Assembly: GCF_023184515.1 (NCBI RefSeq)
Contig: NZ_JAAHBP010000001.1
Coordinates: forward strand, 1,054,001 to 1,118,000
Direction of reading: 5' to 3'
Source of the DNA: Streptomyces sp. D2-8
GTDB taxonomy: Bacteria; Actinomycetota; Actinomycetes; Streptomycetales; Streptomycetaceae
DNA: 64,000 nucleotides
Below, piece by piece: positions 38,120 through 47,756 of the stretch. A program made the position numbers and the translations under genes. Below the pieces are notes generated by a model, which made no database searches, was not told where the DNA came from, and was given only the letters and a program-made list of their open reading frames with translations. Position 1 is the stretch's first letter; each line of letters starts with the position of its first letter.

Positions 38120-39575
38120 CCCGAAGGGCTTCCTGAACCACGGGCGCGAGCTCGCCAAGTCCCGCCCCGTCGAGGAGCGCGTCAAGGACTGGAACGAGGT
38201 CTACGTTCCCGGCTCCCTGCTGCCCATCATCAGCAAGCAGGCCAGCCGCTGCATGGACTGCGGCATCCCGTTCTGCCACAACGGCTGTCCGCTCGGGAAC
38301 CTGATCCCCGAGTGGAACGACTACGCCTACCGCGAGGACTGGGCGGCCGCCTCGGAGCGTCTGCACGCGACGAACAACTTCCCGGAGTTCACGGGCCGCC
38401 TGTGCCCCGCTCCCTGCGAGTCGGCGTGTGTGCTCGGCATCAACCAGCCGCCGGTCACCATCAAGAACGTCGAGGTCTCGATCATCGACAAGGCGTGGGA
38501 GACCGGGGATGTCGCCCCGCAGATCCCGGAGCGCCTGTCCGGCAAGACCGTCGCGGTCATCGGCTCGGGCCCGGCGGGTCTCGCCGCCGCCCAGCAGCTG
38601 ACCCGCGCCGGCCACACCGTCGCCGTCTACGAGCGCGCGGACCGCATCGGGGGCCTCCTCCGCTACGGCATCCCCGAGTTCAAGATGGAGAAGCGGCACA
38701 TCAACCGCCGTATCGAGCAGATGCGCGCGGAGGGCACCCGCTTCCGCACCGGCATCGAGATCGGCCGAGACCTGAAGGCCACGGACCTGAAGAAGCGCTA
38801 CGACGCGGTCGTCCTGGCCGTCGGCGCGACCATGGCCCGTGACCTGCCGGTGCCGGGCCGTGAGCTCAAGGGCGTCTACCAGGCCATGGAGTACCTGCCG
38901 CTGGCCAACAAGGTGCAGGAGGGCGACTTCGTGGCGCCCCCGATCTCGGCCGAGGGCAAGCACGTCGTGGTCATCGGCGGCGGCGACACCGGCGCGGACT
39001 GCGTGGGCACGGCCCACCGCCAGGGCGCGGCCTCCGTCACGCAGCTGGAGATCATGCCCCGCCCGAGCGACGAGCGGCACCCGGTCAACCAGCCCTGGCC
39101 GACCTTCCCCATGCTGTACAAGGTCACCTCGGCCCACGAGGAGGGCGGCGAGCGCGTCTACGCGGTCTCGACGACCCACTTCGAGGGCGACGAGGACGGC
39201 AACGTCCAGTGGCTGCACCTCACCGAGGTGGAGTTCATCGACGGCAAGCTGACCCCGAAGCCGGGCTCCGAGCGTAAGATCCCCGCGCAGCTGGTCACCC
39301 TCGCCATGGGCTTCACCGGCACCGACCGGGAGAACGGCCTGGTGGAGCAGTTCGGCCTGGAGCTCGACGAGCGCGGCAACATCGCCCGTGACGACAGCTA
39401 CCAGACCAACGTGCCGGGCGTGTTCGTCGCCGGTGACGCCGGCCGCGGCCAGTCGCTCATCGTCTGGGCGATCGCGGAGGGCCGCTCGGCGGCACGCGGC
39501 GTGGACCGTGCCCTCACGGGTGCGAGCGAGCTGCCGGCGCCGATCCGTCCGACGGACCGCGCGCTGATGGTCTGA
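38112..39575 (+). CDS. gltD: Glutamate synthase (NADPH), small subunit
   Basis: 487 residues; passes electrons from NADPH to GltB. Cys47, Cys50, Cys55 and Cys59 ([15 protein letters not shown]) belong to the 4Fe-4S clusters together with [12 protein letters not shown]; the FAD loop is [15 protein letters not shown] and the NADPH loop [15 protein letters not shown], ending with [19 protein letters not shown]. The ATG overlaps the gltB end by 8 bases, so the subunits are coupled. Confidence 0.97.
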   Translation: MADPKGFLNHGRELAKSRPVEERVKDWNEVYVPGSLLPIISKQASRCMDCGIPFCHNGCPLGNLIPEWNDYAYREDWAAASERLHATNNFPEFTGRLCPAPCESACVLGINQPPVTIKNVEVSIIDKAWETGDVAPQIPERLSGKTVAVIGSGPAGLAAAQQLTRAGHTVAVYERADRIGGLLRYGIPEFKMEKRHINRRIEQMRAEGTRFRTGIEIGRDLKATDLKKRYDAVVLAVGATMARDLPVPGRELKGVYQAMEYLPLANKVQEGDFVAPPISAEGKHVVVIGGGDTGADCVGTAHRQGAASVTQLEIMPRPSDERHPVNQPWPTFPMLYKVTSAHEEGGERVYAVSTTHFEGDEDGNVQWLHLTEVEFIDGKLTPKPGSERKIPAQLVTLAMGFTGTDRENGLVEQFGLELDERGNIARDDSYQTNVPGVFVAGDAGRGQSLIVWAIAEGRSAARGVDRALTGASELPAPIRPTDRALMV

Positions 39576-39618
39576 CCGCACCTCACAAGACGTCCCGCAC
39601 AAAGGCGTGCGGAACACT

Positions 39619-39668
39619 GACGGCGCCTGCCCAACAGTCCCCGACCGGACGAACGGGCAGGCGCCGTC
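39619..39668. terminator. Terminator after gltBD
   Basis: GACGGCGCCTGCCC (39619-39632) and its complement (39655-39668) form a 14-bp stem with a 22-base loop, between gltD and the convergent chitosanase-like gene. CTTTCC follows. Confidence 0.75.
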
Positions 39669-39707
39669 GCTTTCCCTGCCGGGCACGACGCCCCGTACGG
39701 GCCCTGG

Positions 39708-40604
39708 TCACGGCACCTTGTACGGGTCCCCGTAGACGGCCCACTCCAGCGGCGTCTCGAGACGCAGGTTGCCCTCGTTCAGGAAACGGCGCTGGGCGGT
39801 GTCGACGCGGCTCGTGTCCATGCGCTCGGTGGCCATGGCGGTGCGGCGGATGTCGAGGAAGGCGTCCAGGTACGCCTTCTCACCGCCGCCTTCCGCCGGT
39901 GTGTCCGCCACGCGCAGCGCGCGTTCGCGCAGGCCGTAGAAGCCCTCGGGGCCGGCGTCGGGGCCGTGGAAGATCAGAGCGTCGTAGTAGACGAACTGGC
40001 CGAGCGTGCCCAGGCCGTCCAGCTTGGCGAGGCGGACCGCCGGGTCGAAGGAGACACGGTCACGCTGCTCGTCCTGCGCCCGGCGGAAGGCCGGGAGCTT
40101 CGCCTCCGTCTTCCAGGCCGCGGTGAAGCCGGGGTCCAGGCCCTCGTGGGAGTCCGTGCCGTCGACCTCGCGCAGGGCCGGCAGGTAGCGGGCCAGGCCG
40201 TTGTCCGGGTGGGTTTCGGTGTAGTGCTCGACCAGGGCGAGCAGGTCGTGGGTGCCGGTGCAGAAGCCGGCGATCCCGGCGGTGTAGCCCCGCCCGTCCC
40301 CCAGGTCCTCGATGGAGCCGTAGAGGGCGCGCCAGTTCAGCGTCGACTGGTGGGCGCTCGCCACGATCCGCTGCGCCAGCTCCTTCTTCTCCGGGGCGGC
40401 CAGGCCCGCGGGCAGCCCGGCGATCACCTTGTCGTCCTCCGCCCGCTCCTCCTCGGCCCGGTCCTTGGCCTCCTCCCGGGCCGCCTGGGCGGCGGACACG
40501 GAGGGTTTCGCCACGGGCTCGGCGGAGTCCGCGGGTACGAGGAACCAGGCCGCCGTAGCGACCACGGGAACGGCGACGAAGAACGCCACACCGGCACGCT
40601 TCAC
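39708..40604 (-). CDS. GH46 chitosanase-like secreted protein
   Basis: 298 residues. An N-terminal signal peptide (VKRAGVAFFVAVPVVATAAWFLVPADSA) is followed by an Ala/Glu-rich linker and a GH46 chitosanase domain: WRALYGSIEDLGDGRGYTAGIAGFCTGTHDLLALVEHYTE, and later FDPAVRLAKLDGLGTLGQFVYYDALIFHGP. From memory of Streptomyces N174 chitosanase the catalytic pair is Glu22 (SAENSSLDW) and Asp40 (IEDIGDG). The Asp is kept (Asp103), but the Glu position is His85 (SAHQSTLNW). The enzyme may be inactive or altered. GTG 40604 has AGGG upstream; GTG 40613 is an alternative. Confidence 0.88.
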   Translation of the reverse strand: MKRAGVAFFVAVPVVATAAWFLVPADSAEPVAKPSVSAAQAAREEAKDRAEEERAEDDKVIAGLPAGLAAPEKKELAQRIVASAHQSTLNWRALYGSIEDLGDGRGYTAGIAGFCTGTHDLLALVEHYTETHPDNGLARYLPALREVDGTDSHEGLDPGFTAAWKTEAKLPAFRRAQDEQRDRVSFDPAVRLAKLDGLGTLGQFVYYDALIFHGPDAGPEGFYGLRERALRVADTPAEGGGEKAYLDAFLDIRRTAMATERMDTSRVDTAQRRFLNEGNLRLETPLEWAVYGDPYKVP

Positions 40605-40945
40605 TGGGATCACCCTGTCTGTCAGCTCCGTCACGTTCCCCGCCGTCCCGGCCGCCTGGAGCACCAGCGGCCCGACGCACGCCCCCGCCCGCACCGGCGC
40701 ACGGCGCCGGTCCAGGGGCGCGTAAGCGTACGCCAGCGTCCGCGCGCGTCCACCGGCAGGTCGCTCAGGCACAGGAGGCCGCTCCCGCGCTGGTCGACCT
40801 CTACGAACTCTACGAAGAGCGCCGGGGTGTCCCTCGCGAAGCACGGCCTGGACGGGCTGCGGGCCGCGGTCCACCTACATGCCGCGATCCACCTCCATGG
40901 GGAAGACCGGCTACCACCCGGCGATGGACGCCCGGTCGCATGTCC
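40605..40945. other. 341-base region without an intact gene
   Basis: Between the chitosanase start and the stop of the ABC ATPase gene. Its right half carries a degraded copy of the VWA gene found at 47022-47756 (see pseudogene). The left half should hold the chitosanase promoter; no clear consensus is seen. Confidence 0.7.
40767..40931 (+). pseudogene. Internally deleted copy of the VWA (TerF-like) gene
   Basis: CAGGAGGCCGCTCCCGCGCTGGT and the long stretch GAGCGCCGGGGTGTCCCTCGCGAAGCACGGCCT, GGGCTGCGGGCCGCGGTC copy the 5' part of the intact gene at 47022 almost base for base. Then about 205 bases equivalent to 47148-47352 are missing, and homology resumes with CATGGGGAAGACC and CGATGGACGCC before stopping. 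In translation it would include SAGVSLAKHGLDGLRAAV. A short duplication (CTCTACGAA twice near 40798-40816) and loss of the start show that it is not functional. Confidence 0.8.
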
Positions 40946-41920
40946 TCAGCCGTTCCCGTTCCCGTTCCCGTTTCTGTCCGGCCACACCTGGATGTGGTCC
41001 TCCTCCAGCTCCAGCAGCACCCGGTCCGCCATGCTCAGGGCCGCCGTGTACTCGGTCGGCAGCTGAAGGCGGCCCGCGCGGTCGAGCATCGCGTACTCAC
41101 GGGCCACCAGGGACTCCCGGCCCGCCGCGTCGACCTCCGTGCGGCGCAGTACCTCCGTCGAGGTGCGGCCGTCGCGGATCGCGACCGTGCGGCGGACCTC
41201 GCCGGCGACCGCCTGGTCGTGGGTGACGATGACGATCGTCGTGCCCAGCTCCTCGTTGGCCCGGCGGAACGCCGCGAAGACCTGCTGCCCGGTCGCCGAG
41301 TCCAGCTCGCCGGTCGGCTCGTCGGCGAGCAGGACGACCGGGGCGTTGGCCAGGGCGACGGCGATCGCGACGCGCTGCTGCTGGCCACCGGACATCTGCT
41401 GCGGACGCCGGTCCCGGCAGTCGGCGACGCCGAGCAGGGACAGCAGGTCGTCCGCCCGTCCGGCGCGTTTGCGCCGGGAGGCGCCCGCCAGTTGCAGGGG
41501 CAGGGCGACGTTCTGCGCGGCCGTCAGATACGGCAGCAGGTTGCGTGCCGTCTGCTGCCAGACGAAGCCCACCACCTCACGCCGGTACCGCAGCCGGGCC
41601 TTCGCGTCCATCGTCAGCAGATCGCGCCCCGCGACCTTCGCGGCGCCCGCGGTCGGGACGTTTAGGCCCGCGAGGATGTTCATCAACGTCGACTTGCCGC
41701 TGCCGGACGCTCCCACCAGGGCCATCAACTCGCCCTCCCGCACCAGGAGATCGAGCCCCTGGAGCGCCTGCACCTCCACGGCGTCCCCGCCGCCCCGCCC
41801 GGCGAAGATCCGCACCAGCCGGTCGCAGGCGATCAGGGCGTCATGCCCGTACGCGGGCCGGTCGCGGTGCCGCGCCACCCGCCGCTCCAGTTCGTCGAGC
41901 GACTCCGTCGTACCGCTCAT
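40946..41920 (-). CDS. ABC transporter ATP-binding protein (MacB/LolD type)
   Basis: 324 residues. Walker A GASGSGKS at residues 70-77, the signature QMSGGQQQRVAIA, Walker B VVLLADEPTGELD and the switch His in VIVTHD are all present, the hallmark of the LolD/MacB class that works with FtsX-like permeases. After the ATPase core there is an 80-residue extension ending in a (Gly-Asn)n tail coded by a GTTCCC hexamer repeat (40951-40971). ATG 41920 overlaps the stop of the permease gene by 4 bases. Confidence 0.92.
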   Translation of the reverse strand: MSGTTESLDELERRVARHRDRPAYGHDALIACDRLVRIFAGRGGGDAVEVQALQGLDLLVREGELMALVGASGSGKSTLMNILAGLNVPTAGAAKVAGRDLLTMDAKARLRYRREVVGFVWQQTARNLLPYLTAAQNVALPLQLAGASRRKRAGRADDLLSLLGVADCRDRRPQQMSGGQQQRVAIAVALANAPVVLLADEPTGELDSATGQQVFAAFRRANEELGTTIVIVTHDQAVAGEVRRTVAIRDGRTSTEVLRRTEVDAAGRESLVAREYAMLDRAGRLQLPTEYTAALSMADRVLLELEEDHIQVWPDRNGNGNGNG

Positions 41921-44649
41921 CGCATGTCTCCCGCCCTGAGGTGAGTGATCGGTGTCCGGCGCCCCGCCCACCAGGCCTGCGCGACGGCCACCGCCCCCGC
42001 CAGCAGCACGGCGCCCGCGGCCGGCAGGGCCAGCGACCACAGGTCGGCCCGCAGCACGGCATCCGGTGCCGTGGCCCCCGACGGGTCGGCCAGCGCGAGC
42101 CGGTCCAGGTCGATGCCGGGGGCGAGCAGCCCCACCGTGGCCCAGCCGGCGGCCATGCCCCCGGCGGCCGCGAGCAGCGTCTGGGGCAGCGCCTCCAGGC
42201 CGAGCAGGTGCCGCCCCTGGCGGGCCGTCATGCCGAGGGTGCGCAGCCGGGCCAGCAGCGCGGCCCGTTCCGGTGCGGTCCGCAGCAGGCCGAGCACCAG
42301 GGCGAGTACGGCATAGCCCGCGCCCGCGGCGACGGCCCAGACGTAGATCCGTTCGGCGCCCGCCTGCAACGGCGAGTCGGACAGCGCCGCGCGTTCCTCG
42401 CTCCGCAGTGTCACGGAGAGGTCCGGACCGGCGCCGCGCGCGGCCGCCCGCAGCGCCCTCGTGTCGAGCCCGGCCCCGGCCGCCAGCAGGACCGAGGGAC
42501 TGCCTGAGCCCTTCAGGCCCGCCGCGTCGACCAGCAGGAACTCGCCCTCGGGGACGGCCGGGGTGCGGGGGCGCACGGCGGTGATCCGCACGGTGACGGG
42601 TCCGCCGTCGGTCACGATCCGGCGCGGTGCCCGCCCCAGCCGCTCGGCGACGCTCGGGGAGGCGACCGCGTCCAGCACCCCGCCCCGGGTCCGCAGCCGG
42701 TCGGCCGTGAAGCCTCCGAGTCCCAGCTGCCGGGCCAGTCCCGCGTAAGAGCCCGGCTCGACCGCGACCACCGTCAGCGACCGCGTCTCGTCGGACGCCC
42801 GCTCCGAGGCGTACCCGATGCCCACGGCCGTGACCTGCCGTACGCCCGGCACATCCCGCACCGCCCGCGACAGTCCCGCAGGGAGCGGGGCGCCGTCGGA
42901 GGCGGCGATCAGCGCGTCCGCCCCCGTCTCCAGCAGCGCGGCCCGGTCCCGGGCGTCCGCCACACCCGTCAGCACGGACCCTCCGAACGCGGCCGTCGTC
43001 AGGGCCGTCAGCAGCGCGAGCAGCGGCAGCGTGGCGACCGCCGCCGGTGAGCGGCCCGCGCGGGCCAGCGACAGGAACCCGACCACGCCGCGCAGCCGCC
43101 CGGCCGGGCCGGCGGCCCACCGCAGGGGCAGCGGATACAGCCGGACCAGGACCAGCGCCGCGACCAGCCCGACGAGCACCGGGGCAGAGCTCACCAGCAG
43201 ATCGCCCGCGCCGCCCGTACCGCGGCGGCGCAGGGTCAGCACCGAGCCGGCGGCCAGCACCAGCAGGGTCAGTTCGGCGACCGTGCGGCGCCCGCCGGGC
43301 CTGGCCCGGGTCAGGTCGTCGCGCTCCTGGTGCGCCCGCGGCCTGCGATGCGCCACGGCCGCGCGCACCGGCAGCGCCGCACAGGCGAGCAGCGCCACGG
43401 CACCCGCCCCGAGCACGGCGGGCAGCAGCCGGGCCTCGTCCACGACGAGCACGGCGAGCAGCAGACCGCACGCCGCGGCGGGCAGCGCCGGCACCGCGTT
43501 CTCGGCCAGCAGCCGCCCGGCGATGCCGCGCAGGGAACCGCCCCGGGCCCGCAGCAGGGCGAGTTCGACGTCACGGCGGGCGGCGGCCAGGCCCCCGCTC
43601 ATGACGAGGACGACGAAGACGACCGCGGCGATCCCGAAGGCCGCGACGGCGACCACGGGCGTGATCGCCTCACGTGTCTGCGTGTAGGAGCCGACGACCT
43701 GCTCCAGGCCGGTGGACAGCTGCGCCGTAGGACCGGCTGCCCCGCGCATCCGCACCAGCCCGGGACCGTCCTCGAGGGACGCTACCGCCTTGACGAGCGC
43801 CGGGGTGTCCGCCCCGGTGAGGCGCCCGGTCGAGGGCGCGAACCGCCAGTACTTCTCCGGCTCTCCCTGACCGCCGAGCAGGGCCGGGGCGGCACCGGGC
43901 GCGAGCAGGACGCCCGCCTCCCAGTAGTACTGCGGCGGACGGGCGCCGTTGCCCGCCAGGGCCGGTGTACGCAGGACCGGTTCCGCGGACCAGTAGCTCC
44001 GCTCCGGATGCCGGGGTCGCAGGACGCCGGTGACGCGGACGGTCAGCGGTCCGTTCGTGAAGCCGTCCAGCGTGAGGGTGGAGCCGGTCCGCAGCCGCAG
44101 CGTGCGGGCCGTCTCGGTGGTCACGGCGCCTTCCACCGTCCGGGTGTCCACGGTCACCGAGCCGTCGGCGGTGGGCAGCCGGCCCTCCCGCACGGTCGCG
44201 TGGCCGGCCGCTCCCGACTGCGCGAGCAGGGTGAACCGGGGCGGCAGCCCGTCGGGCCGGGGCAGCCACGCGTCCAGTGCCTGCATGCTCTTCCCGGTCC
44301 GCACCCCGTACGCCGACTCGGCCGGGTCCACCCGCAGCGGCTCGGGCAGCAGCGCCCGCGCCCGGCCGTCGACCGCCGCGAGCGCCTCCGGCCGGACCGC
44401 GTTCGCCCGGGCGCTCTCCGGCTGTTCGAGACCGGGTTGCGGCGCCTTCAGCTCCAGCACGGTGGCCTCGGGTGCGGCGACGCCGACGGCCTCGCGCAGC
44501 CCGTCCGTCTCGTACGCCTCGACGGCCCTGGGCAGGACCGCCGCGAGGAACGCCGTGACCAGCACCAGCACACCGAAGGCGGCGGTGGACACGGGCGCGG
44601 CCCGCAGCCGGGTCCGTACCCAGGGCGCGCCCTGCGCGTTCGGCGGCAC
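41917..44649 (-). CDS. FtsX-like ABC permease (intact, large)
   Basis: 910 residues. N-terminal span AAFGVLVLVTAFLAAVLPRAVEAYE, an extracytoplasmic domain, a first group of spans (ITPVVAVAAFGIAAVVFVVLVMSGG; ALPAAACGLLLAVLVVDEA; TLLVLAAGSVLTL), a second set near residue 550 (AAVATLPLLALLTALTTAAFGG), a second outside domain and a C-terminal FtsX domain ending RRTPITHLRAGDMR. It pairs with the ATPase gene downstream. GTG 44649 has GGAGG upstream and lies just inside the end of the next permease fragment. Substrate unknown, perhaps a lipid, peptide or antibiotic. Confidence 0.9.
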   Translation of the reverse strand: MPPNAQGAPWVRTRLRAAPVSTAAFGVLVLVTAFLAAVLPRAVEAYETDGLREAVGVAAPEATVLELKAPQPGLEQPESARANAVRPEALAAVDGRARALLPEPLRVDPAESAYGVRTGKSMQALDAWLPRPDGLPPRFTLLAQSGAAGHATVREGRLPTADGSVTVDTRTVEGAVTTETARTLRLRTGSTLTLDGFTNGPLTVRVTGVLRPRHPERSYWSAEPVLRTPALAGNGARPPQYYWEAGVLLAPGAAPALLGGQGEPEKYWRFAPSTGRLTGADTPALVKAVASLEDGPGLVRMRGAAGPTAQLSTGLEQVVGSYTQTREAITPVVAVAAFGIAAVVFVVLVMSGGLAAARRDVELALLRARGGSLRGIAGRLLAENAVPALPAAACGLLLAVLVVDEARLLPAVLGAGAVALLACAALPVRAAVAHRRPRAHQERDDLTRARPGGRRTVAELTLLVLAAGSVLTLRRRGTGGAGDLLVSSAPVLVGLVAALVLVRLYPLPLRWAAGPAGRLRGVVGFLSLARAGRSPAAVATLPLLALLTALTTAAFGGSVLTGVADARDRAALLETGADALIAASDGAPLPAGLSRAVRDVPGVRQVTAVGIGYASERASDETRSLTVVAVEPGSYAGLARQLGLGGFTADRLRTRGGVLDAVASPSVAERLGRAPRRIVTDGGPVTVRITAVRPRTPAVPEGEFLLVDAAGLKGSGSPSVLLAAGAGLDTRALRAAARGAGPDLSVTLRSEERAALSDSPLQAGAERIYVWAVAAGAGYAVLALVLGLLRTAPERAALLARLRTLGMTARQGRHLLGLEALPQTLLAAAGGMAAGWATVGLLAPGIDLDRLALADPSGATAPDAVLRADLWSLALPAAGAVLLAGAVAVAQAWWAGRRTPITHLRAGDMR

Positions 44650-44650
44650 C

Positions 44651-46498
44651 TCAGTCCTCCCCCGAGTGGCGGAGCGTGACCGCCGGATCGGCACGGCGCA
44701 GCGCCGACGCGGCGGTGATCAGCAGGAGCGGGGCGGCCACCCCCGCGAGGAGCAGGGCCACCCGGGCCACCGGGAGTTCGACGAGGACGGGCGGGACCGG
44801 CCGTGCCGCGTCGGCGGTCAGCACGATCAACGGCACGACGGCCCGGGTCAGGACGGTGCCCAGCGCCAGCCCGGCGAGCAGGCCGGCGCCGATGAGCAGG
44901 CTCTGCTCCGTCGTGACCAGCCGGGCAAGGTCCCGGCGGGGGGTGCCCAGGGCGCGCAGCACCGCGAACTCCGCCGACCGCTCCCGCCGCGCACCGGCGG
45001 CGCTCACCGCGAAACCCCCGGCGGCGAGGGCCGCGGCGGCCACCGCCACCGCCGTCGGCGCCGAGCGCGGCCCGGCGCCGAGCGGATCACGCAGCAGCTC
45101 GGCCGTGGTCTCGTCCCGCACCAGCACCTGCTGGGGCTCGAGGTCGGGGCGCGCCCGGAGCGCCGCGGCGACCTCGGCCTCCTTGCCCGGGGCGGTGCTC
45201 ACCCACCACTCGGTGGGGGTGAGCGGCGTGCTGGCCCGCTGGGCCAGCACGGCGTCGACGGCCCGCAGATCGAGCAGCAGCGCCCCACCGGACAGGGCCT
45301 CCCCGGCCAGGTCGGTGGCGGTGGTCGGCAGCTCCTGGACCGACCGTACGATCCGCACCCGCAGTTGTTCCCCGGACAGCGGTACGTCGATGGTGTCGCC
45401 GGGCCGGGCTCCCGCCGCTCGCAGGAAGTCCCGGCTGGCGACGGCGGAGAGACTGCGCGGCACCCCGGCCCCGGTGGTGTCGACGCGGACGGTGTAGACC
45501 GGCTGGGCGCCGTAACCGTCGCCGCGGTCGGCGCCGGTGCCGTACGACACGGACAGCGGCGCGCTCCCCGACACGGCGGGCCTGATGGCCGCACGGGAGA
45601 CTGTCTCGCCGTTCTCCGTCACGACCCGGTTGCCCTGCCAGCGAGTCCCGGCGGGCACCGGGACGGTCCGCGCGGAGCCGTCGCCGCCGGTGGCGAGCAA
45701 CCGTTCGACGGTGAACCGGTGGCGTTCGGGGCGGTCGGCGGGAGAGGTGTCGTCGAGCTGGAAGCCGGTCAGCCGCAACGGCCCGGCCGGGTCGGCCCGG
45801 CGGCCCGCCGCGGTCCTGTCCAGGTCGAGCGTGACCCTGTGGGCCCGGCCGTCCACCGGGACGGTTCCGCCGCCCAGCCGGTACGCGATGCCGTACCGGT
45901 CCTCGACGACCACCGTGAGCAGAGGTGCGCGACCGGAGGGGGAGCCCTTCGCCCGGGCCCGCTCATCGGTGATCCGCGCGTCGAGGGCGAGCCGCCGGGT
46001 GCCGTCGGGAAGCCGTACGGCCCGGTCTTCGCTCGTCGCGCCCGGCGCCAGCAGCCGCAGCAGTTGCTCCGGGGGCTCCTCGGAGAGATCGCCGCGCAGG
46101 AGCATCCCGTCCCCGGCGCGGGCCGTGTCCAGGGCGAGGACCGTCGCCCGGCGGTCCCCGGACAGGCTCAGGGTGGCGCGGTGCGCGGGAGCGGCCTCCA
46201 GGGCGCCGGGCAGCGCCGCGTAGAGACCCGTCTGCCCGGGGCCGCCGGGCCGGTAGTCGAGCACCCGTACGGCGGCGCCCGTCCGGAAGTCGGCCTGGTC
46301 GTCCTGCGAACGGTCCCAGGACGCGCCGTGACCGATCGCCAGCATCCCGGTCGCCACGGCGATGACCAGCAGCAGCACGGGGCCCGCTCCGTGCAGCGGA
46401 CGCCGGCTGAACTGCCAGCCCGCCAGCGCCGCCGGCAGTCCACGCCCGCTCGCGGACCGCCGCTCCGCGAGCCGGGCCGCGAGGGGCAGCAGTCGCAT
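44651..46498 (-). pseudogene. 5'-truncated FtsX-like ABC permease (C-terminal half only)
   Basis: 615 residues open from 46498. It begins in what is normally the middle of such proteins (RLLPLAARLAER, then GWQFSRRPLHGAGPVLLLVIAVATGMLAIGHG), continues through the second outside domain and ends with the FtsX domain and RADPAVTLRHSGED. The N-terminal span, first outside domain and first FtsX domain (roughly 400-500 residues) are missing. An ATG at 46498 with GGGAG upstream could start a half-protein, but upstream of it on this strand is only the reverse of a truncated ATPase gene. Most likely a deletion remnant. Confidence 0.75.
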
Positions 46499-47008
46499 CT
46501 CGACTCCCCGCAGCGCGGCCGGGTCGTCGTGGGCGGCACCGACCTGTCGGCGCTCGGCGAGAGCGAGCTGCTGGAGCTGCGCCGCGACCGGATCGGTTTC
46601 GTCTTCCAGTCCTTCGGGCTCATCCCCATCCTCACCGCAGCCGAGAACGTGGGCGTGCCGCTGCGGCTGCGCCGGGCCGAGCCGCGCGAGCGCGAGGAGC
46701 GGGTGGCGCTGCTGCTGGCCCTGGTGGGACTCGCCGGCCACGAGACGCAGCGGCCCGCCGAGCTCTCCGGCGGACAGCAGCAGCGGGTCGCCATCGCCCG
46801 GGCCCTCGCCAACCGCCCGGCCCTGCTGCTCGCCGACGAGCCGACCGGCCAGCTCGACGCCGCCACCGCACTGGCGGTGATGGAGCTGCTGCGGGCGGTG
46901 GTGCGCAGCGAGGGCGTCACGGCCCTCGTCGCCACCCACGACCCCCAACTCCTCGGCCTGGCCGACCGGGTGCTGGAGCTGAGCGACGGAGTGGTCGTCG
47001 AGGAGTGA
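46499..47008 (+). pseudogene. 5'-truncated ABC transporter ATP-binding protein (no Walker A)
   Basis: The frame matches a LolD/MacB-type ATPase only from the segment after Walker A: LDSPQRGRVVVGGTDLSALGE, then IGFVFQSFGLIPILTAAENV (Q-loop), AELSGGQQQRVAIARALA, LLADEPTGQLDAATA (Walker B) and VATHD. About 60-70 N-terminal residues, with Walker A, are absent: the homology stops at 46499, where the opposite-strand permease fragment begins. Without Walker A it cannot bind ATP normally. It ends 13 bases before the VWA gene. Confidence 0.78.
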
Positions 47009-47021
47009 GAGGATGCGGGCC

Positions 47022-47756
47022 ATGGTCGCGATCAGTCTCAGCAAGGTCCAGGAGACCGCTCCCGCGCTGGTGAACCTCTACAAGAGCGCCGGGGTGTCCC
47101 TCGCGAAGCACGGCCTCGACGGGCTGCGGGCCGCGGTCTACCTCGTGGTCGACTACTCGGGCTCGATGAGGCCGTACTACAAGGACGGCAGTGTGCAGGC
47201 GCTGGCCGACCGGGTGCTCGGGCTGTCGGCGCATCTGGACGACGACGGGAGCGTGCCGGTGGTGTTCTTCTCCACCGACGTCGACGCCGTCACCGACATC
47301 GCGCTCGCCGGCCACCGGGGAAGGATCGAGCGGATCGCGGCCGGGCTCGGGCACATGGGGAAGACCAGCTATCACCTGGCGATGGACGCCGTGATCGACC
47401 ACTACCTCGACAGCGGGTCGGCGGAGCCCGCCCTGGTCGTGTTCCAGACCGACGGCGGGCCGATCAACAAGCTCGCCGCGGAGCGGTATCTGTGCAAGGC
47501 GGCGAGGCTGCCGCTGTTCTGGCAGTTCATCGGCTTCGGCGACCCGGGCAGCAAGCAGTTCGACTTCCTGCGCAAGCTCGACGAGCTGGCCGTGCCGGGC
47601 AAGCGGGTCGTCGACAACGCCGGGTTCTTCCACGCGGGGGGAGATCCGCGGAAGGTCTCGGACGCCGAGCTGTACGACCGGCTGGTGGCGGAGTTCCCGA
47701 AGTGGCTCGTGGCCGCGCGGGCGCAGGGGATCGTGAGGGGGCCCGGCAGCAGCTGA
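47022..47756 (+). CDS. VWA (TerF-like) domain protein
   Basis: 244 residues: after KVQETAPALVNLYKSAGVSLAKHGLDG comes AAVYLVVDYSGSMRPYYKDGSVQ, whose DxSxS is the metal-dependent adhesion site, then VPVVFFSTDVDAV, MGKTSYHLAMDAV and LVVFQTDGGPINK. This is the VWA type found beside TerD-like proteins, including the conserved GLRAAVYLV start. ATG 47022 is preferred because GAGAGGA lies about 9 bases upstream; ATG 47013 is in frame. A partly deleted copy lies 6 kb to the left. Confidence 0.9.
   Translation: MVAISLSKVQETAPALVNLYKSAGVSLAKHGLDGLRAAVYLVVDYSGSMRPYYKDGSVQALADRVLGLSAHLDDDGSVPVVFFSTDVDAVTDIALAGHRGRIERIAAGLGHMGKTSYHLAMDAVIDHYLDSGSAEPALVVFQTDGGPINKLAAERYLCKAARLPLFWQFIGFGDPGSKQFDFLRKLDELAVPGKRVVDNAGFFHAGGDPRKVSDAELYDRLVAEFPKWLVAARAQGIVRGPGSS

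Noticed and set aside
33167..38185. A 1672-codon open frame on the minus strand opposite gltB
   Set aside because: It is the mirror of the strongly biased codons of gltB, has low-complexity Val/Gly/Asp-rich sequence and no recognisable domain. GltB is certain on the other strand.
44030..46498. Upstream extension of the plus-strand ATPase frame giving a 992-codon frame
   Set aside because: It runs antisense to two permease genes and has no transporter sequence before 46499; it does not restore Walker A.
46499..47044. N-terminal extension of the truncated permease to 47044 on the minus strand
   Set aside because: The added 180 codons are the reverse of an ATPase gene with Q-loop, signature and Walker B; the permease similarity starts at 46498.
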